19,845 nt of DNA from positions 1 to 19,845 of the forward strand of contig DHOI01000124.1 of assembly GCA_002409725.1 (NCBI GenBank), read 5' to 3'. This document shows positions 1-9,089 of the stretch, piece after piece. This DNA comes from Christensenella sp. UBA5394 (lineage in GTDB: Bacteria; Bacillota; Clostridia; Christensenellales; CAG-138). A model generated the notes under the pieces. The model did not search any database. It was given only the letters and a program-made list of their open reading frames with translations, and was not told the DNA's origin. Position 1 is the first letter of the stretch. The number at the start of each line of letters is the position of its first letter. A program made the translations under genes and the position numbers.

Positions 1-1
1 C

Positions 2-1606
2 AACCTCCGCTGGGACAACCTCCGCTATGGCGCTCCCCGCTTGCCCGGAAAGGAAGCCCAGTTCGAGGAAGCCAAGCTCTTCCATCTCCGCGCTCTCGGC
101 CTCGGCTATGCGGCGCTGGGCCTTCTTCAAACGCGCATCGTAGATTATACCCAAAGCCTGTACGGAGATCAAGGGGGTAACGGAAACAAAGGCGATGATA
201 CCGAACCCGTTGGTCAAAACCGACTGCGCACCCGGGCCGGCGGCCTCGGCCACGGCCTGGGCCGCCCCCAGTGTCAGAGGCGTGAGAAAGGCGGAGGTCA
301 GCGCGCCGCCTGAGACGCCGCCCGAATCAAAGGCCAGGCTCACAAATAGATTGGAGGTATATTTCATCATCACGAGCGCGATCGTGTACAGGGGCACTAA
401 AAACCAGAGGATATTGACCTGGGTCAGGATCTTTACCATGGAGAGCAAGGCCGCAAAGCCGATGCCGATAGCCAGCGTCAAGCGGATGGTCATCTTCTGG
501 ATGTGGCCGTTGGTGAGCTCCTCCAGCTGTTCGCCCAGCACGGTGACCGCCGGCTCCGAAAGGGTGATGGCCATACCCAGAATGAAGCCCACCATCAGCA
601 GCAGCCACTTGAAGCCGCTGGGCCGGGCTGGGCTCAGGAACACCTCGCCGATATATTTGCCCGCAAAGGCAAAGCCGAAATCGATGCCCGAAAGGAAGAT
701 TAGCAGACCAACATACACGGAAATGGAACCCAGCAGGATCATGATGAAATCCTTTTTCGGCAGTTTTATCAGGAAAAACTGGAAGGGCAAAAACACGATC
801 ACCACCGGGAAAAGCGCCAGCGCCGCGCCGCCGAGGTTCGCGCGAATAATCCCGCCCAAGCTCTCAGCAGCGCCAGGGTCGTATAGATTGGCGGCCGGCA
901 GCGTGCCGCCGTTCATCGCCTTGAGGATGATACCATAGAAAAACAGGGCCAGGATGGGGCCTACGGAGGCCAGACCGATGATGCCGAAGGTATCCTCATT
1001 GGCCTTATGTTTGGACATAGTGACCGAAACGCCCATGCCGAGGGCCAGGATGAAGGGTACGGAAATATCGCCGGTGGTCGCACCGCTGCCGTCAAAGGCC
1101 AGGGCCACGAATTCTTCCGGGACAAAGAGAACGGTAAGGAAGGTGAAAATGTAGAGCACGGCGAAAACGGTTTTGATGGGCAGATCCTTCATGATGCGGA
1201 AGAGCGCAAACCCCACCATCACGCCAATGCCCGCGCCCATGATCCAGAGGAAAACCGTTTCGTTGACGATCGGCAGGATCATGTGCGTTTGCTTGGCTAG
1301 CACGGAAAGCGCGGGCTCGGCCACCGTGGCCAGCAGGCCGAACACGAAACCGAAAAAAATGATGAAGGAAGCCTTTTTCAGCTTGGCCAGTGAGCTACCC
1401 ACCAGCTTGCCAATGGGCAAAATGCTGATGTTGAGGCCATCCAAAAAGATCGCCTGGCCCACCACCACACTTACATAGCCGACGACCAGCTTCACATAAT
1501 CAAAAGCGTTCTCCATCGGTTCAACAAAAACACAAACAATTATGATAATCGCCGCCAGGGGCAGGGATGATAAAAATACTTCTTTCAATGTGTTAATTAG
1601 TTTCAT
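2..1606 (-). CDS. DUF1538 family integral membrane protein, two tandem repeats (3' end outside window)
   Basis: The visible 535 residues are a polytopic membrane protein with two related halves. Each half has the same order: hydrophobic N-terminal helix, a stretch like FLDGLNISILPIGKLVG (about residues 50-65) or FLSGIDFGFAFAGKYIG (near 300), a helix ending in EPA (ATVAEPALSVLAKQ and ITLSEPAVTVLGEQ), and a late LAFDGSGATTG or LAFDSGGVSGGALT motif. This is the pattern of the DUF1538 family, which commonly occurs as a fused duplication. Conserved acidic and Gly motifs inside helices suggest ion or small-solute transport, but the substrate is unknown to me. The charged tail after residue 490 (KKAQRRIAEAESAEMEE) is probably cytoplasmic. 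The start ATG at 1606 gives the MKLINTLKEVFLSSLP terminus expected for the family, yet no Shine-Dalgarno precedes it. The gene is divergent from the serine hydrolase gene. The stop codon lies before base 1, so the protein is incomplete here. Confidence 0.85.
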   Translation of the reverse strand, partial: MKLINTLKEVFLSSLPLAAIIIIVCVFVEPMENAFDYVKLVVGYVSVVVGQAIFLDGLNISILPIGKLVGSSLAKLKKASFIIFFGFVFGLLATVAEPALSVLAKQTHMILPIVNETVFLWIMGAGIGVMVGFALFRIMKDLPIKTVFAVLYIFTFLTVLFVPEEFVALAFDGSGATTGDISVPFILALGMGVSVTMSKHKANEDTFGIIGLASVGPILALFFYGIILKAMNGGTLPAANLYDPGAAESLGGIIRANLGGAALALFPVVIVFLPFQFFLIKLPKKDFIMILLGSISVYVGLLIFLSGIDFGFAFAGKYIGEVFLSPARPSGFKWLLLMVGFILGMAITLSEPAVTVLGEQLEELTNGHIQKMTIRLTLAIGIGFAALLSMVKILTQVNILWFLVPLYTIALVMMKYTSNLFVSLAFDSGGVSGGALTSAFLTPLTLGAAQAVAEAAGPGAQSVLTNGFGIIAFVSVTPLISVQALGIIYDARLKKAQRRIAEAESAEMEELGFLELGFLSGQAGSAIAEVVPAEV

Positions 1607-1612
1607 TCCAAT

Positions 1613-1641
1613 ATTATAATATAATCGAAAAGGTATTACAA
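1613..1641 (-). promoter_or_regulatory. Promoter of the DUF1538 gene, possibly giving a leaderless mRNA
   Basis: On the minus strand TTGTAA (1641-1636) is followed after exactly 17 bp by a perfect TATAAT (1618-1613). Only six bases separate that -10 box from the ATG at 1606. A start site at the usual distance would fall on or next to the ATG, and no AGGAGG-like site lies between. The boxes are seen directly; leaderless translation is inferred. Confidence 0.6.
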
Positions 1642-1758
1642 GACTGTTTTTGTGACAAAAGCGCGGAAATGAAGGCCGAGCGCGGCAGGTGTAAATAAAA
1701 CAAACATCGGCCCGGGTACGGCCACATAAGCGCAGGGGGCTCTTGCGGCGCGCACTTT

Positions 1759-1792
1759 GTTTTGTTATCTTATTATTTAGGATAAACAAAAC
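1759..1792. promoter_or_regulatory. AT-rich inverted repeat in the divergent intergenic region, operator candidate
   Basis: GTTTTGTTATC (1759-1769) and GATAAACAAAAC (1781-1792) are inverted copies differing by one inserted base, with an 11-bp AT-rich centre. A weak forward promoter reading (TTGCGG 1743-1748, 17 bp, TATCTT 1766-1771) overlaps the left arm, so a bound protein would block transcription of the serine hydrolase gene. It could equally be a leader hairpin. No regulator gene is adjacent. Confidence 0.35.
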
Positions 1793-1840
1793 CATCCCCA
1801 AGCGTTGCGCATGTATTTACCAGAGGTTAAAGGAGCGTAT

Positions 1841-2884
1841 ATGGCGGCAGATCAAATTCCCGGCATCCAAAAGTGCTTCCACAGGGCCATAAATTCGCCG
1901 CAGGTTTTTGAAGCGGCGCTGCTAGTAGAAGATATGGGGGGCGGCTTTAGCTATAGCGAGGGCTATGGCGGCAAAGACGCCGATTCACCCATGGTTACGG
2001 CCAGCGTTACCAAGCTGTTTACTACAGCCTGCATCCTGATCTTGCGGGAGCAGGGCAGGCTGTCTTTGGAAGAGGGCCTACCGGCGTATTTCAACCCCCG
2101 GCTATTGCGCAATCTTCATACATACAAGGGCAAAGAGTACTCCTATGAATTGACGATCTACGACCTGCTGTATCAAACCAGCGGCCTGCCAGATGCCTAT
2201 ATAGAAAGCGGGCACAGCCTCCGGCGTAGCGTGATCAAGCAGGATACGTATATCGATTTTGAAAGGATGCTCACCCTGGTAAAAGCCCTAAAGCCCCATT
2301 TTGCGCCGCAAGCGGGCAATCGGGCATACTATGCGGATATCAATTTCGACCTACTGGGCAAAATCATCGAAATGGTAACCAACATGCCGCTGGAACAGGC
2401 CTACCGGGAATTCATTTTTGAGCCGCTGGGCTTACAACATACCTATCTGCCGATTGCTGAAGATGAGTTCGTACCGGGCATCTATTATAAAAGCGCCTTG
2501 CTGCACCGGCCGCAAACGATCATCAGCAGCCGGGCCAGCGGCGGCTGCATCAGCACGGCCCGCGAGCTGATGGCTTTCCTCAAGGCCTTTTTTCGCGGGA
2601 AGCTATTCAATAATGATATCTTTTCAGACGTATCGCAATATAGAAACATGCAGCTTTCCATGCGCCCTATGCGCTATGGCTGCGGCCATATGCAGATCCC
2701 GTTGGGCGGCCTAGCCACGGCTTTTCAGGGCCGGGGGGAACTGCTCGGCCATTGCGGCTCCACGGGCTCCTTCGCTTTTTATCATCCGTCTAAACAGCTG
2801 CTTTTCGTGGGGGATGTGAACCAAATGGCCAACCCGGCCCTCCCCGTGCGGCTGGCGATCCAGCTGGCCATATCCATAAAATAA
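1841..2884 (+). CDS. Serine hydrolase of the beta-lactamase / class C-like family
   Basis: A 347-residue protein of the beta-lactamase-related serine hydrolase fold (Pfam Beta-lactamase type, relatives of AmpC, esterases and D-amino peptidases). The SxxK nucleophile motif is S55-V-T-K58, the Tyr motif is Y164-A-D-I-N, and the third active-site element is H304-C-G-S-T-G, matching the HxG form of the non-beta-lactamase members. There is no N-terminal signal peptide or membrane segment, so it looks cytoplasmic; an esterase or peptidase is more likely than an antibiotic-resistance enzyme. The substrate cannot be told from sequence. Start choice: AGGAG at 1831-1835 sits 5 bases before the ATG at 1841; in-frame TTG (1805) and ATG (1811) upstream lack a ribosome site. 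It is monocistronic, followed at once by a strong hairpin and a convergent gene. Confidence 0.85.
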   Translation: MAADQIPGIQKCFHRAINSPQVFEAALLVEDMGGGFSYSEGYGGKDADSPMVTASVTKLFTTACILILREQGRLSLEEGLPAYFNPRLLRNLHTYKGKEYSYELTIYDLLYQTSGLPDAYIESGHSLRRSVIKQDTYIDFERMLTLVKALKPHFAPQAGNRAYYADINFDLLGKIIEMVTNMPLEQAYREFIFEPLGLQHTYLPIAEDEFVPGIYYKSALLHRPQTIISSRASGGCISTARELMAFLKAFFRGKLFNNDIFSDVSQYRNMQLSMRPMRYGCGHMQIPLGGLATAFQGRGELLGHCGSTGSFAFYHPSKQLLFVGDVNQMANPALPVRLAIQLAISIK

Positions 2885-2908
2885 GCCCCGTTCCGATTGG
2901 AGCGGGGC
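2885..2908. terminator. Bidirectional hairpin terminator between convergent genes
   Basis: A 10-bp stem (GCCCCGTTCC at 2885-2894 with GGAGCGGGGC at 2899-2908, one G-U pair) closes a GATT loop. Read on the minus strand it is followed by TTATTTTAT, so it fits best as the intrinsic terminator of the HD gene. On the plus strand, where a T-rich patch lies only farther on (about 2921-2929), it would mainly protect the 3' end of the serine hydrolase mRNA. Confidence 0.65.
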
Positions 2909-2937
2909 CGGGTAGTCGTTCCCTTTTTCTAAGCATG

Positions 2938-3435
2938 CTAAGCGGCAAAGGCGGGCCGGAGCTTTTCCTCCATGCGCATGAGGCGGTAGAGGCGCAGCAT
3001 CTCGGCCGCGGCACAGAGCTTATCCGCCAGGCAGACGAGGTAGGATTCGGCATAGCGGGGGAGGGAAACCGTCAGCGGCCACATGTGCTTGACGATGATG
3101 TCCTGTTCTTTTTGGCTCAGTTCGAAAGCTGCGCTGGCGTTATGAAGGGCCAGCTTTGGGTGGAGCAGCAGCAGCCGGGCGCGGAAGGAGAAGGCCTCAT
3201 CCCGCGTGGCGTAGTGCATATCGTGCAAAAGGCCGCCCCGGGCCGCGGCGCGCTGGTCAAGGCCGAAAAAGTCGCAAAGCAAAAAGCCCACGTAGGATAC
3301 ATAGAGGCTATGCTCCAGGCGGGAAACCTCCCCGGTGTGCTGGGCGATTTGACCCATAGACTGAACCTGTGGGGTATGTATCAAATCGCGGATACAGTCG
3401 TAAAACTCTTGCCTGTGCTGGTCTTTCAACGGCAT
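2938..3435 (-). CDS. HD-domain phosphohydrolase, small clostridial type
   Basis: A 165-residue single-domain protein of the HD superfamily of metal-dependent phosphohydrolases. The metal ligands are in order: H42 (LEHSLYVS), H71-D72 (GGLLHDMHY) and D138 (CLADK), with additional conserved H92 (LLLHPKLAL) and H117 (KHMWPLT). The KHMWPLT...LPRY pattern is familiar from stand-alone HD proteins of Firmicutes that are annotated only as phosphohydrolase; the nucleotide substrate is not established. It is soluble with no signal peptide. The start at 3435 was chosen because AGGAGAAAGGGAG lies just upstream; an in-frame GTG at 3477 would add 14 unlikely residues. A possible -10 (TATAGT, 3491-3486) lies about 50 bases upstream of the start. 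It converges on the serine hydrolase gene and is divergent from enolase. Confidence 0.85.
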   Translation of the reverse strand: MPLKDQHRQEFYDCIRDLIHTPQVQSMGQIAQHTGEVSRLEHSLYVSYVGFLLCDFFGLDQRAAARGGLLHDMHYATRDEAFSFRARLLLLHPKLALHNASAAFELSQKEQDIIVKHMWPLTVSLPRYAESYLVCLADKLCAAAEMLRLYRLMRMEEKLRPAFAA

Positions 3436-5083
<1,648 letters not shown>

Positions 5084-5116
5084 GCCTTCGGTTAGAAAAT
5101 GAAAGGGGAGAGGGAT

Positions 5117-6067
5117 ATGGCGGAAATCTATTTGGCGGGTGGCTGCTTTTGGGGTACGGAGAAATACCTCGCTTCCATCCCCGGTGTGCTGGAAACAGAG
5201 GTGGGCTATGCCAACGGTAAAACGGATAACCCCTCCTATGAAGAAGTGTGCCGGCGCAACACCGGGCACGCGGAGACCGTACGCGTTTCCTACGACCCGG
5301 CCATCTTGCCGCTCGGCTTCCTGTTGACGCTTTACTATGAAGCAATCGACCCCACTTCCGTCAACCGGCAGGGGGGCGACGCGGGCATGCAATACCGCAC
5401 GGGCATCTACTATACAAATGAGGCGGACAGGACTGTGATCGAAGCGTCTCTCGCAGGGCTGCAAGAACGATGCAAAAAGCCCGTCGCCATCGAGTGTAAA
5501 CCCTTGGAAAACTACAGCCCGGCTGAGGAATACCACCAGAAATACCTCAATAAAAACCCGGGCGGTTATTGCCACCTCTCCCCGGGTACCTTCAAAATGG
5601 CCGCCGGCGCCCGGGTGGATCCGGCCGCCTATCCGCCAAAGAGCGAGATAGACCTGCGGCTGCAGCTCTCCCCCTTGCAGTACGAAGTGACGAAAAACAG
5701 CGCCACGGAGCCACCCTTCCGCAACGAATTTTACCAAACCTTTCGCCCCGGCCTGTATGTGGATATTACCACAGGCGAGCCGCTCTTTTCCTCTGGCGAT
5801 AAGTTCGAATCCGGTTGCGGCTGGCCTAGCTTTGCGAAGCCCATCGACCCAAACGTCCTGCGAGAGAAACGCGATATTTCCCGCGGCATGATCCGCACCG
5901 AGGTGCGCAGCCGCGCCGGAGACGCGCACCTCGGTCACGTATTCCCGGATGGCCCGAAGGAGCGGGGCGGCCAGCGCTATTGCATCAACAGCGCAGCCCT
6001 GCGCTTCATCCCCAAGGAGGAGATGGAGAAGGAAGGCTATGGTTACCTGCTAAGCCTGATCGATTAG
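5117..6067 (+). CDS. msrAB: Bifunctional methionine sulfoxide reductase MsrA-MsrB
   Basis: A 316-residue fusion that reduces both S- and R-methionine sulfoxide in oxidised proteins, using thioredoxin as reductant. The MsrA half (about 1-160) has the catalytic C10 in GGCFWG and the recycling C152 in GGYCHLS. The MsrB half (about 170-310) has C234 in ESGCGWPSF and the catalytic C289 in [11 protein letters not shown], 55 residues apart as in Neisseria PilB. The two CxxC zinc-binding pairs of many MsrB proteins are absent ([11 protein letters not shown] and [12 protein letters not shown] stand in their place), typical of the zinc-free subgroup. No signal peptide is present, so it acts in the cytoplasm. 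The start at 5117 is set by AAAGGGGAG six bases upstream; the ATG at 5099 has no site. It lies directly behind eno. Confidence 0.96.
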   Translation: MAEIYLAGGCFWGTEKYLASIPGVLETEVGYANGKTDNPSYEEVCRRNTGHAETVRVSYDPAILPLGFLLTLYYEAIDPTSVNRQGGDAGMQYRTGIYYTNEADRTVIEASLAGLQERCKKPVAIECKPLENYSPAEEYHQKYLNKNPGGYCHLSPGTFKMAAGARVDPAAYPPKSEIDLRLQLSPLQYEVTKNSATEPPFRNEFYQTFRPGLYVDITTGEPLFSSGDKFESGCGWPSFAKPIDPNVLREKRDISRGMIRTEVRSRAGDAHLGHVFPDGPKERGGQRYCINSAALRFIPKEEMEKEGYGYLLSLID

Positions 6068-6087
6068 TATTCAAACGGTTTCAAACC

Positions 6088-6127
6088 AAGGCGCTCCCAA
6101 TCTGGGGGCGCTTTGCTTGCCATTTTT
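6088..6127 (+). terminator. Intrinsic terminator after msrAB
   Basis: GCGCTCCC (6091-6098) pairs with GGGGGCGC (6104-6111) around a five-base loop, extended by AAG/TTT at the base. T-rich sequence follows (TTTGCTTGCCATTTTT). This ends the eno-msrAB unit. Confidence 0.75.
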
Positions 6128-6161
6128 GTGTCACAATAATTCAGATAGAAGACAGATAGAA
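6126..6161 (+). promoter_or_regulatory. Palindrome plus helically phased direct repeat
   Basis: TTGTG-T-CACAA (6126-6136) is a perfect short palindrome. Just downstream AGATAGAA occurs twice (6143-6150 and 6154-6161), 11 bp apart start to start, one DNA turn. It lies upstream of the small membrane-protein gene. I see no clear -35/-10 pair, so a regulatory role is only a suggestion. Confidence 0.25.
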
Positions 6162-6247
6162 ACCATCCCCAGTTCATCAGCTTAGCGTTTAATAGGGGAA
6201 ACATAAGAAACAAGGGGGGGAGCAGATGGACAAGGCAGGCGGCAGGC

Positions 6248-6571
6248 ATGGGCGGCAACATGCCGGATGGCGGCGTGATGCGCCAGGCCATGGAGGCTTT
6301 GCAGCAGGCGGGCGGCGAGCTGACGGACGAGGCCAAGGAGCAGCTCGCTGCCCTAGGCCTCATAGAGGAGCAGATGCAGCAGCTTAGCTCCTTTGGCAGC
6401 CGCAGGAATGGCGGCAACGCTCGGCCCGATGGCAATGTCCCGGGCGGCAATGCGGTACCGGGCAGCGCAGAGGCTGTCTCAGGCGCAAACGGCCTGCTAT
6501 GGACGGCGATCGTTACCCTTTGCTTGATCGTTGCGACGATAATCATAGCAAAGATGAAACGCAAATATTAA
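6248..6571 (+). CDS. Small protein with one C-terminal membrane segment, function unknown
   Basis: A 107-residue protein I do not recognise. Residues 1-50 form a Gly/Met-rich start followed by an amphipathic helical stretch (RQAMEALQQ, TDEAKEQLAALGLIEEQMQQL). Residues 51-80 are a Gly/Asn/Pro-rich linker, and residues 82-101 (LLWTAIVTLCLIVATIIIA) are a membrane helix ending in KMKRKY. The basic end implies an outside N-terminus, though no signal peptide is visible. The start is doubtful: the ATG at 6248 has only a GGCAGG touching it, whereas a strong ribosome site (seven Gs at 6214-6220) serves an ATG at 6226 in another frame that stops after about 53 Arg/Gly/Ala-rich codons. A lost base between 6226 and 6248, or the remnant of a longer surface protein, would explain this. 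Reading-frame composition favours 6248-6571 as the coding frame. Confidence 0.5.
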   Translation: MGGNMPDGGVMRQAMEALQQAGGELTDEAKEQLAALGLIEEQMQQLSSFGSRRNGGNARPDGNVPGGNAVPGSAEAVSGANGLLWTAIVTLCLIVATIIIAKMKRKY

Positions 6572-6632
6572 CGCACATATGGCCCCTCGCATCGCGCGGG
6601 CCTCATAGCGTACTGGTTTTCATTTATTCTCC

Positions 6633-7808
6633 CTAAGCCGGGCCCCGCTCGCTGATAAGCGTCAGGCGTTCCGTGCAGATAAAGAGTAGCGCCAGGCAGG
6701 CGAGCAGCACGCCGGGCATCAGCGCAAAGGAAACCCGATCAAAAAGCTGGCCGAAAAGCGGGGCCATGAAGGTGCTCCCCGTGTAGGCTGCGGCCATTTG
6801 CAGGCCCATGGCGGCCTGTGCATGTTCCTGGCCGAAGTTGAGGGGCGTTTGGTGCAGCATGGAAGGGAAGATGGGCGCGAGGCCTAGGCCGGTGAGGCAG
6901 AGCGCCGCAATGGCAAAGGGGGCGGGCAGGGGGAGCAGCATCAGGCCGAAGCCGAAGAGCGCCAGCAGTGCGCCCAAACGAATCATGGCCGCATTTCTGA
7001 TCTTCATGGAAGCGAAGCCGCCGATCATGCGCCCGGCCGTGATGCCCAGGAAAAACAGAGATACCCAGCCTGCGGCGCTTTCGGGCGAAACGCTCTTCAT
7101 CTTAACCAAAAAGCTGGCCGCCCACAGCGTCATGGAGCCTTCGGCGGAGGAATAGAGGAAAAAGGTGAGCAGGGCAAAGGTCGCCCCCCTGGCGTGCATA
7201 GGCGCAAGCAGGCCCTTTTTATCGCGTATCGCCTTGCCTGCCTTGGCGGGCAGCAAAGCCGGGCGTTCGCGCTTCCTCCACATGGGCAGGGAGAAAAATA
7301 GCAGCGCCACCAGGGCGAATTGGATCATGGCAATACTGAAATAACCGCTGCGCCAAGCCCTCCCGCTTTGCACCAACGCCGAGAGCAGCGCCGGCCCCAG
7401 CATGGCCCCCACGCCCCAGAAGCAATGCAGCCAGTTCATATGTTTGGCCTCGTAATGCTCGGCTACAAATTCGTTGAGCCCCGCATCCACAGCCCCGGCC
7501 CCCAGGCCCAGGGGCACGGCAAAAACGGGCAGCCAGGAGAAGGAGGGGGCCAGGGAGAAGCCCAGCAGCGCCAGCGCCGTCATAGCCACGCTGGCCACCA
7601 TTACCCGGCCTGTGCCAAAGCGGCGGATGAGCCGGTGCGAAAAAAGGCTGGAGATGATGGTGCAGCCGGAAATCAAAATGGAAACGAAGCCCGCATTGCC
7701 CACGGGCACGCCAAATTCCGCGTTCATAATGGGCCAGGCGCTGCCCAGCAGCGAATCCGGCAGGCCCAGGCTAATAAAGGCTAGGTAGATCAAGGCTAAA
7801 AAGATCAT
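6633..7808 (-). CDS. Major facilitator superfamily transporter
   Basis: A 391-residue polytopic protein with about twelve hydrophobic segments in two six-helix halves joined by a basic loop (MWRKRERPALLPAKAGKAIRDKK, shown in two parts around residue 200). The start IYLAFISLGLPDSLLGSAWPI and the motif-A-like loop SHRLIRRFGTGRV after helix 2 are typical of MFS carriers resembling sugar permeases. Substrate is unknown; the ROK regulator gene 22 bases upstream suggests a sugar or sugar derivative. I chose the ATG at 7808 because GGAG (7819-7816) stands seven bases before it; the ATG at 7823 adds five residues but has no good site. The ROK and MFS genes almost certainly form one transcript. Downstream, a GC-rich hairpin near 6581-6603 is a weak terminator candidate. 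Confidence 0.88.
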   Translation of the reverse strand: MIFLALIYLAFISLGLPDSLLGSAWPIMNAEFGVPVGNAGFVSILISGCTIISSLFSHRLIRRFGTGRVMVASVAMTALALLGFSLAPSFSWLPVFAVPLGLGAGAVDAGLNEFVAEHYEAKHMNWLHCFWGVGAMLGPALLSALVQSGRAWRSGYFSIAMIQFALVALLFFSLPMWRKRERPALLPAKAGKAIRDKKGLLAPMHARGATFALLTFFLYSSAEGSMTLWAASFLVKMKSVSPESAAGWVSLFFLGITAGRMIGGFASMKIRNAAMIRLGALLALFGFGLMLLPLPAPFAIAALCLTGLGLAPIFPSMLHQTPLNFGQEHAQAAMGLQMAAAYTGSTFMAPLFGQLFDRVSFALMPGVLLACLALLFICTERLTLISERGPA

Positions 7809-7830
7809 GTATCCGCTCCGCATGTTAAAA

Positions 7831-8820
7831 TTATCGTTTTCCCCAAAGCTCCAATTGACAGGCGGCCAGCCCTTGCGCCAGCAGGCCCCGCATGATATCC
7901 GCGTCGATATCCCTATGGAAATCCAGCGCCGGGCAAAAGGCCGGGTCCAGCGCCTGACGGATGGCTTCGCACACATCCGCGGTGAAGAAATCACCGTAGA
8001 GAACGAAGCGTTGCGGGTCTGCCACGCAGCAGAGCACCTGCATCAGAACGGCCACGGCCGGGCCGACTGCCAGCGGGTCGCCATAATCGAGGGCAAGCCA
8101 GTCGATGCCAAGGGGCAGGCGGGCGACCTCCCCGGCGAAGCCCCGCGCGCCCTTGAGCACCTTACCCTCGATCAAAAGGCCCGCACCCGGGTCGAAGAGC
8201 CGGGGGAAATACAGCCCGGCGGCGATCGCATCCTTCTCCAGACCCTGGCCATACCCCAGCAGCGCCGCGTTTGTATCGTTCTCGAGCAGCGTGTGCAGCC
8301 CGTACCTATCCTTGAAATGCGCAGCGCAATTAAGGCCCTCCAGCGCCTTGTAATCGTTGAAAAGGATCATGCCATCCTTCTCGACCCCGGGCAGGGAGAC
8401 TGCCAGCACGCGGATGGCAGGGTACAGTCGCAAAGCCGCCTCTATGATGGCTTCGAAGCTTTCCACACGTATCGAATTGAAGCTTTCCTCCGTTTGCCAC
8501 ATGGCCGCGCCGTATAGATCGACCACACGGCCGCTTATCACCTGCGCCTCCCCCCGTGCCCGTGCAGAGAGCGCCAGCACATAGGCATATTCCGCGTTGA
8601 AGGCATAGGTTCTGGCGGGCCGCCCGCCACAAGAAGGCGCAGATTCGCCGGGCAGCGCCTTGCCGTCCTCTACCAAAGCGGCCACAATGCTTCCCACCGT
8701 GGCCTGGCTTAAGCCTGCCCGCGCCGCCAGCTCCTTGACGCTGGCGGCTTTAAGGCCATACAGCGCAGACAGCACGGCGGCTACGTTGCTTTGTTTTACA
8801 TCCAGCGCGTTAACGCCCAT
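7831..8820 (-). CDS. ROK-family transcriptional regulator with N-terminal helix-turn-helix
   Basis: A 329-residue XylR/NagC-type ROK protein. Residues 1-65 are a winged helix (DVKQSNVAAVLSALYG, LAARAGLSQATVGSIVAAL), followed by the GGRPARTYAFN wing typical of ROK repressors. The rest is an ASKHA sugar-kinase fold with LPGVEKDGMI, LENDTNAALLG and GAGLLIEGKVLKGARGFAGEVARLPLG. The usual ROK zinc motif with its clustered cysteines is missing after the GFAGE segment, so this is probably a non-enzymatic, zinc-free member that senses a sugar ligand. The start has GGAGGT eight bases upstream. It is first in an operon with the MFS gene and most likely represses it and itself through the palindromes in front of its start. 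Confidence 0.88.
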   Translation of the reverse strand: MGVNALDVKQSNVAAVLSALYGLKAASVKELAARAGLSQATVGSIVAALVEDGKALPGESAPSCGGRPARTYAFNAEYAYVLALSARARGEAQVISGRVVDLYGAAMWQTEESFNSIRVESFEAIIEAALRLYPAIRVLAVSLPGVEKDGMILFNDYKALEGLNCAAHFKDRYGLHTLLENDTNAALLGYGQGLEKDAIAAGLYFPRLFDPGAGLLIEGKVLKGARGFAGEVARLPLGIDWLALDYGDPLAVGPAVAVLMQVLCCVADPQRFVLYGDFFTADVCEAIRQALDPAFCPALDFHRDIDADIMRGLLAQGLAACQLELWGKR

Positions 8821-8837
8821 TACGGCTGACCTCCATC

Positions 8838-8865
8838 ACTTATTTTAATACTTTTAATAAGTATT
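8838..8865. promoter_or_regulatory. Interleaved AT-rich palindromes, operator candidate of the ROK-MFS operon
   Basis: AATACTT (8847-8853) and AAGTATT (8859-8865) form a perfect 7-bp inverted repeat with a 5-bp centre. Interleaved with it, ACTTATT (8838-8844) and AATAAGT (8856-8862) form a second perfect inverted repeat. The block lies 18 to 45 bases upstream of the ROK start and covers -10-like sequences on the minus strand (TATTAA, TAAAAT). ROK repressors commonly bind AT-rich inverted repeats and repress their own operon, so autoregulation is a natural reading. Confidence 0.5.
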
Positions 8866-8978
8866 GTAGTAAATGATCGCCGCTTTGTCCAGCCCTAATT
8901 TGGCGCGCGAAGGCCGGGCTTCCGGCAAAAAAAGCCAGGCTACACGGCAAAAATGCCGCGTTGTGGACAATTTCGCTT

Positions 8979-9006
8979 ACATTTGGCCGACGAAATGTGG
9001 TAAAAT
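8979..9006 (+). promoter_or_regulatory. Possible promoter of the CarD operon with inverted repeat in the spacer
   Basis: ACATTT (8979-8984) and AAATGT (8993-8998) are inverted around an 8-bp centre, directly followed by TAAAAT (9001-9006), a five-of-six -10 box. No clear -35 is visible, which fits a promoter needing an activator or polymerase-binding factor. The leader to the first gene would be about 75 bases. Confidence 0.35.
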
Positions 9007-9089
9007 AATAGAACAGCGTGCGGTTTTAACAAACGTAAGTCCGATTGTTAGCCGCCCGCTGCCTTAATTTTACATGAGGAGGGTGCTGT

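Noticed and set aside
195..938. Long forward open frame of 247 codons and several overlapping ones up to 1478
   Set aside because: They are antisense to the DUF1538 gene, have low-complexity Pro/Ser/Arg/Lys/Met-rich composition and no family motifs. The minus-strand frame has clear helices and duplicated motifs.
1841..2884. Reading the serine hydrolase as an antibiotic-resistance beta-lactamase
   Set aside because: It has no signal peptide and an HxG rather than KTG third motif, which fits esterase- or peptidase-like relatives better.
8966..8975. A DnaA-box-like sequence TTGTGGACAA
   Set aside because: It is a single imperfect copy with no cluster of boxes, no dnaA/dnaN neighbours and no sign of an origin.
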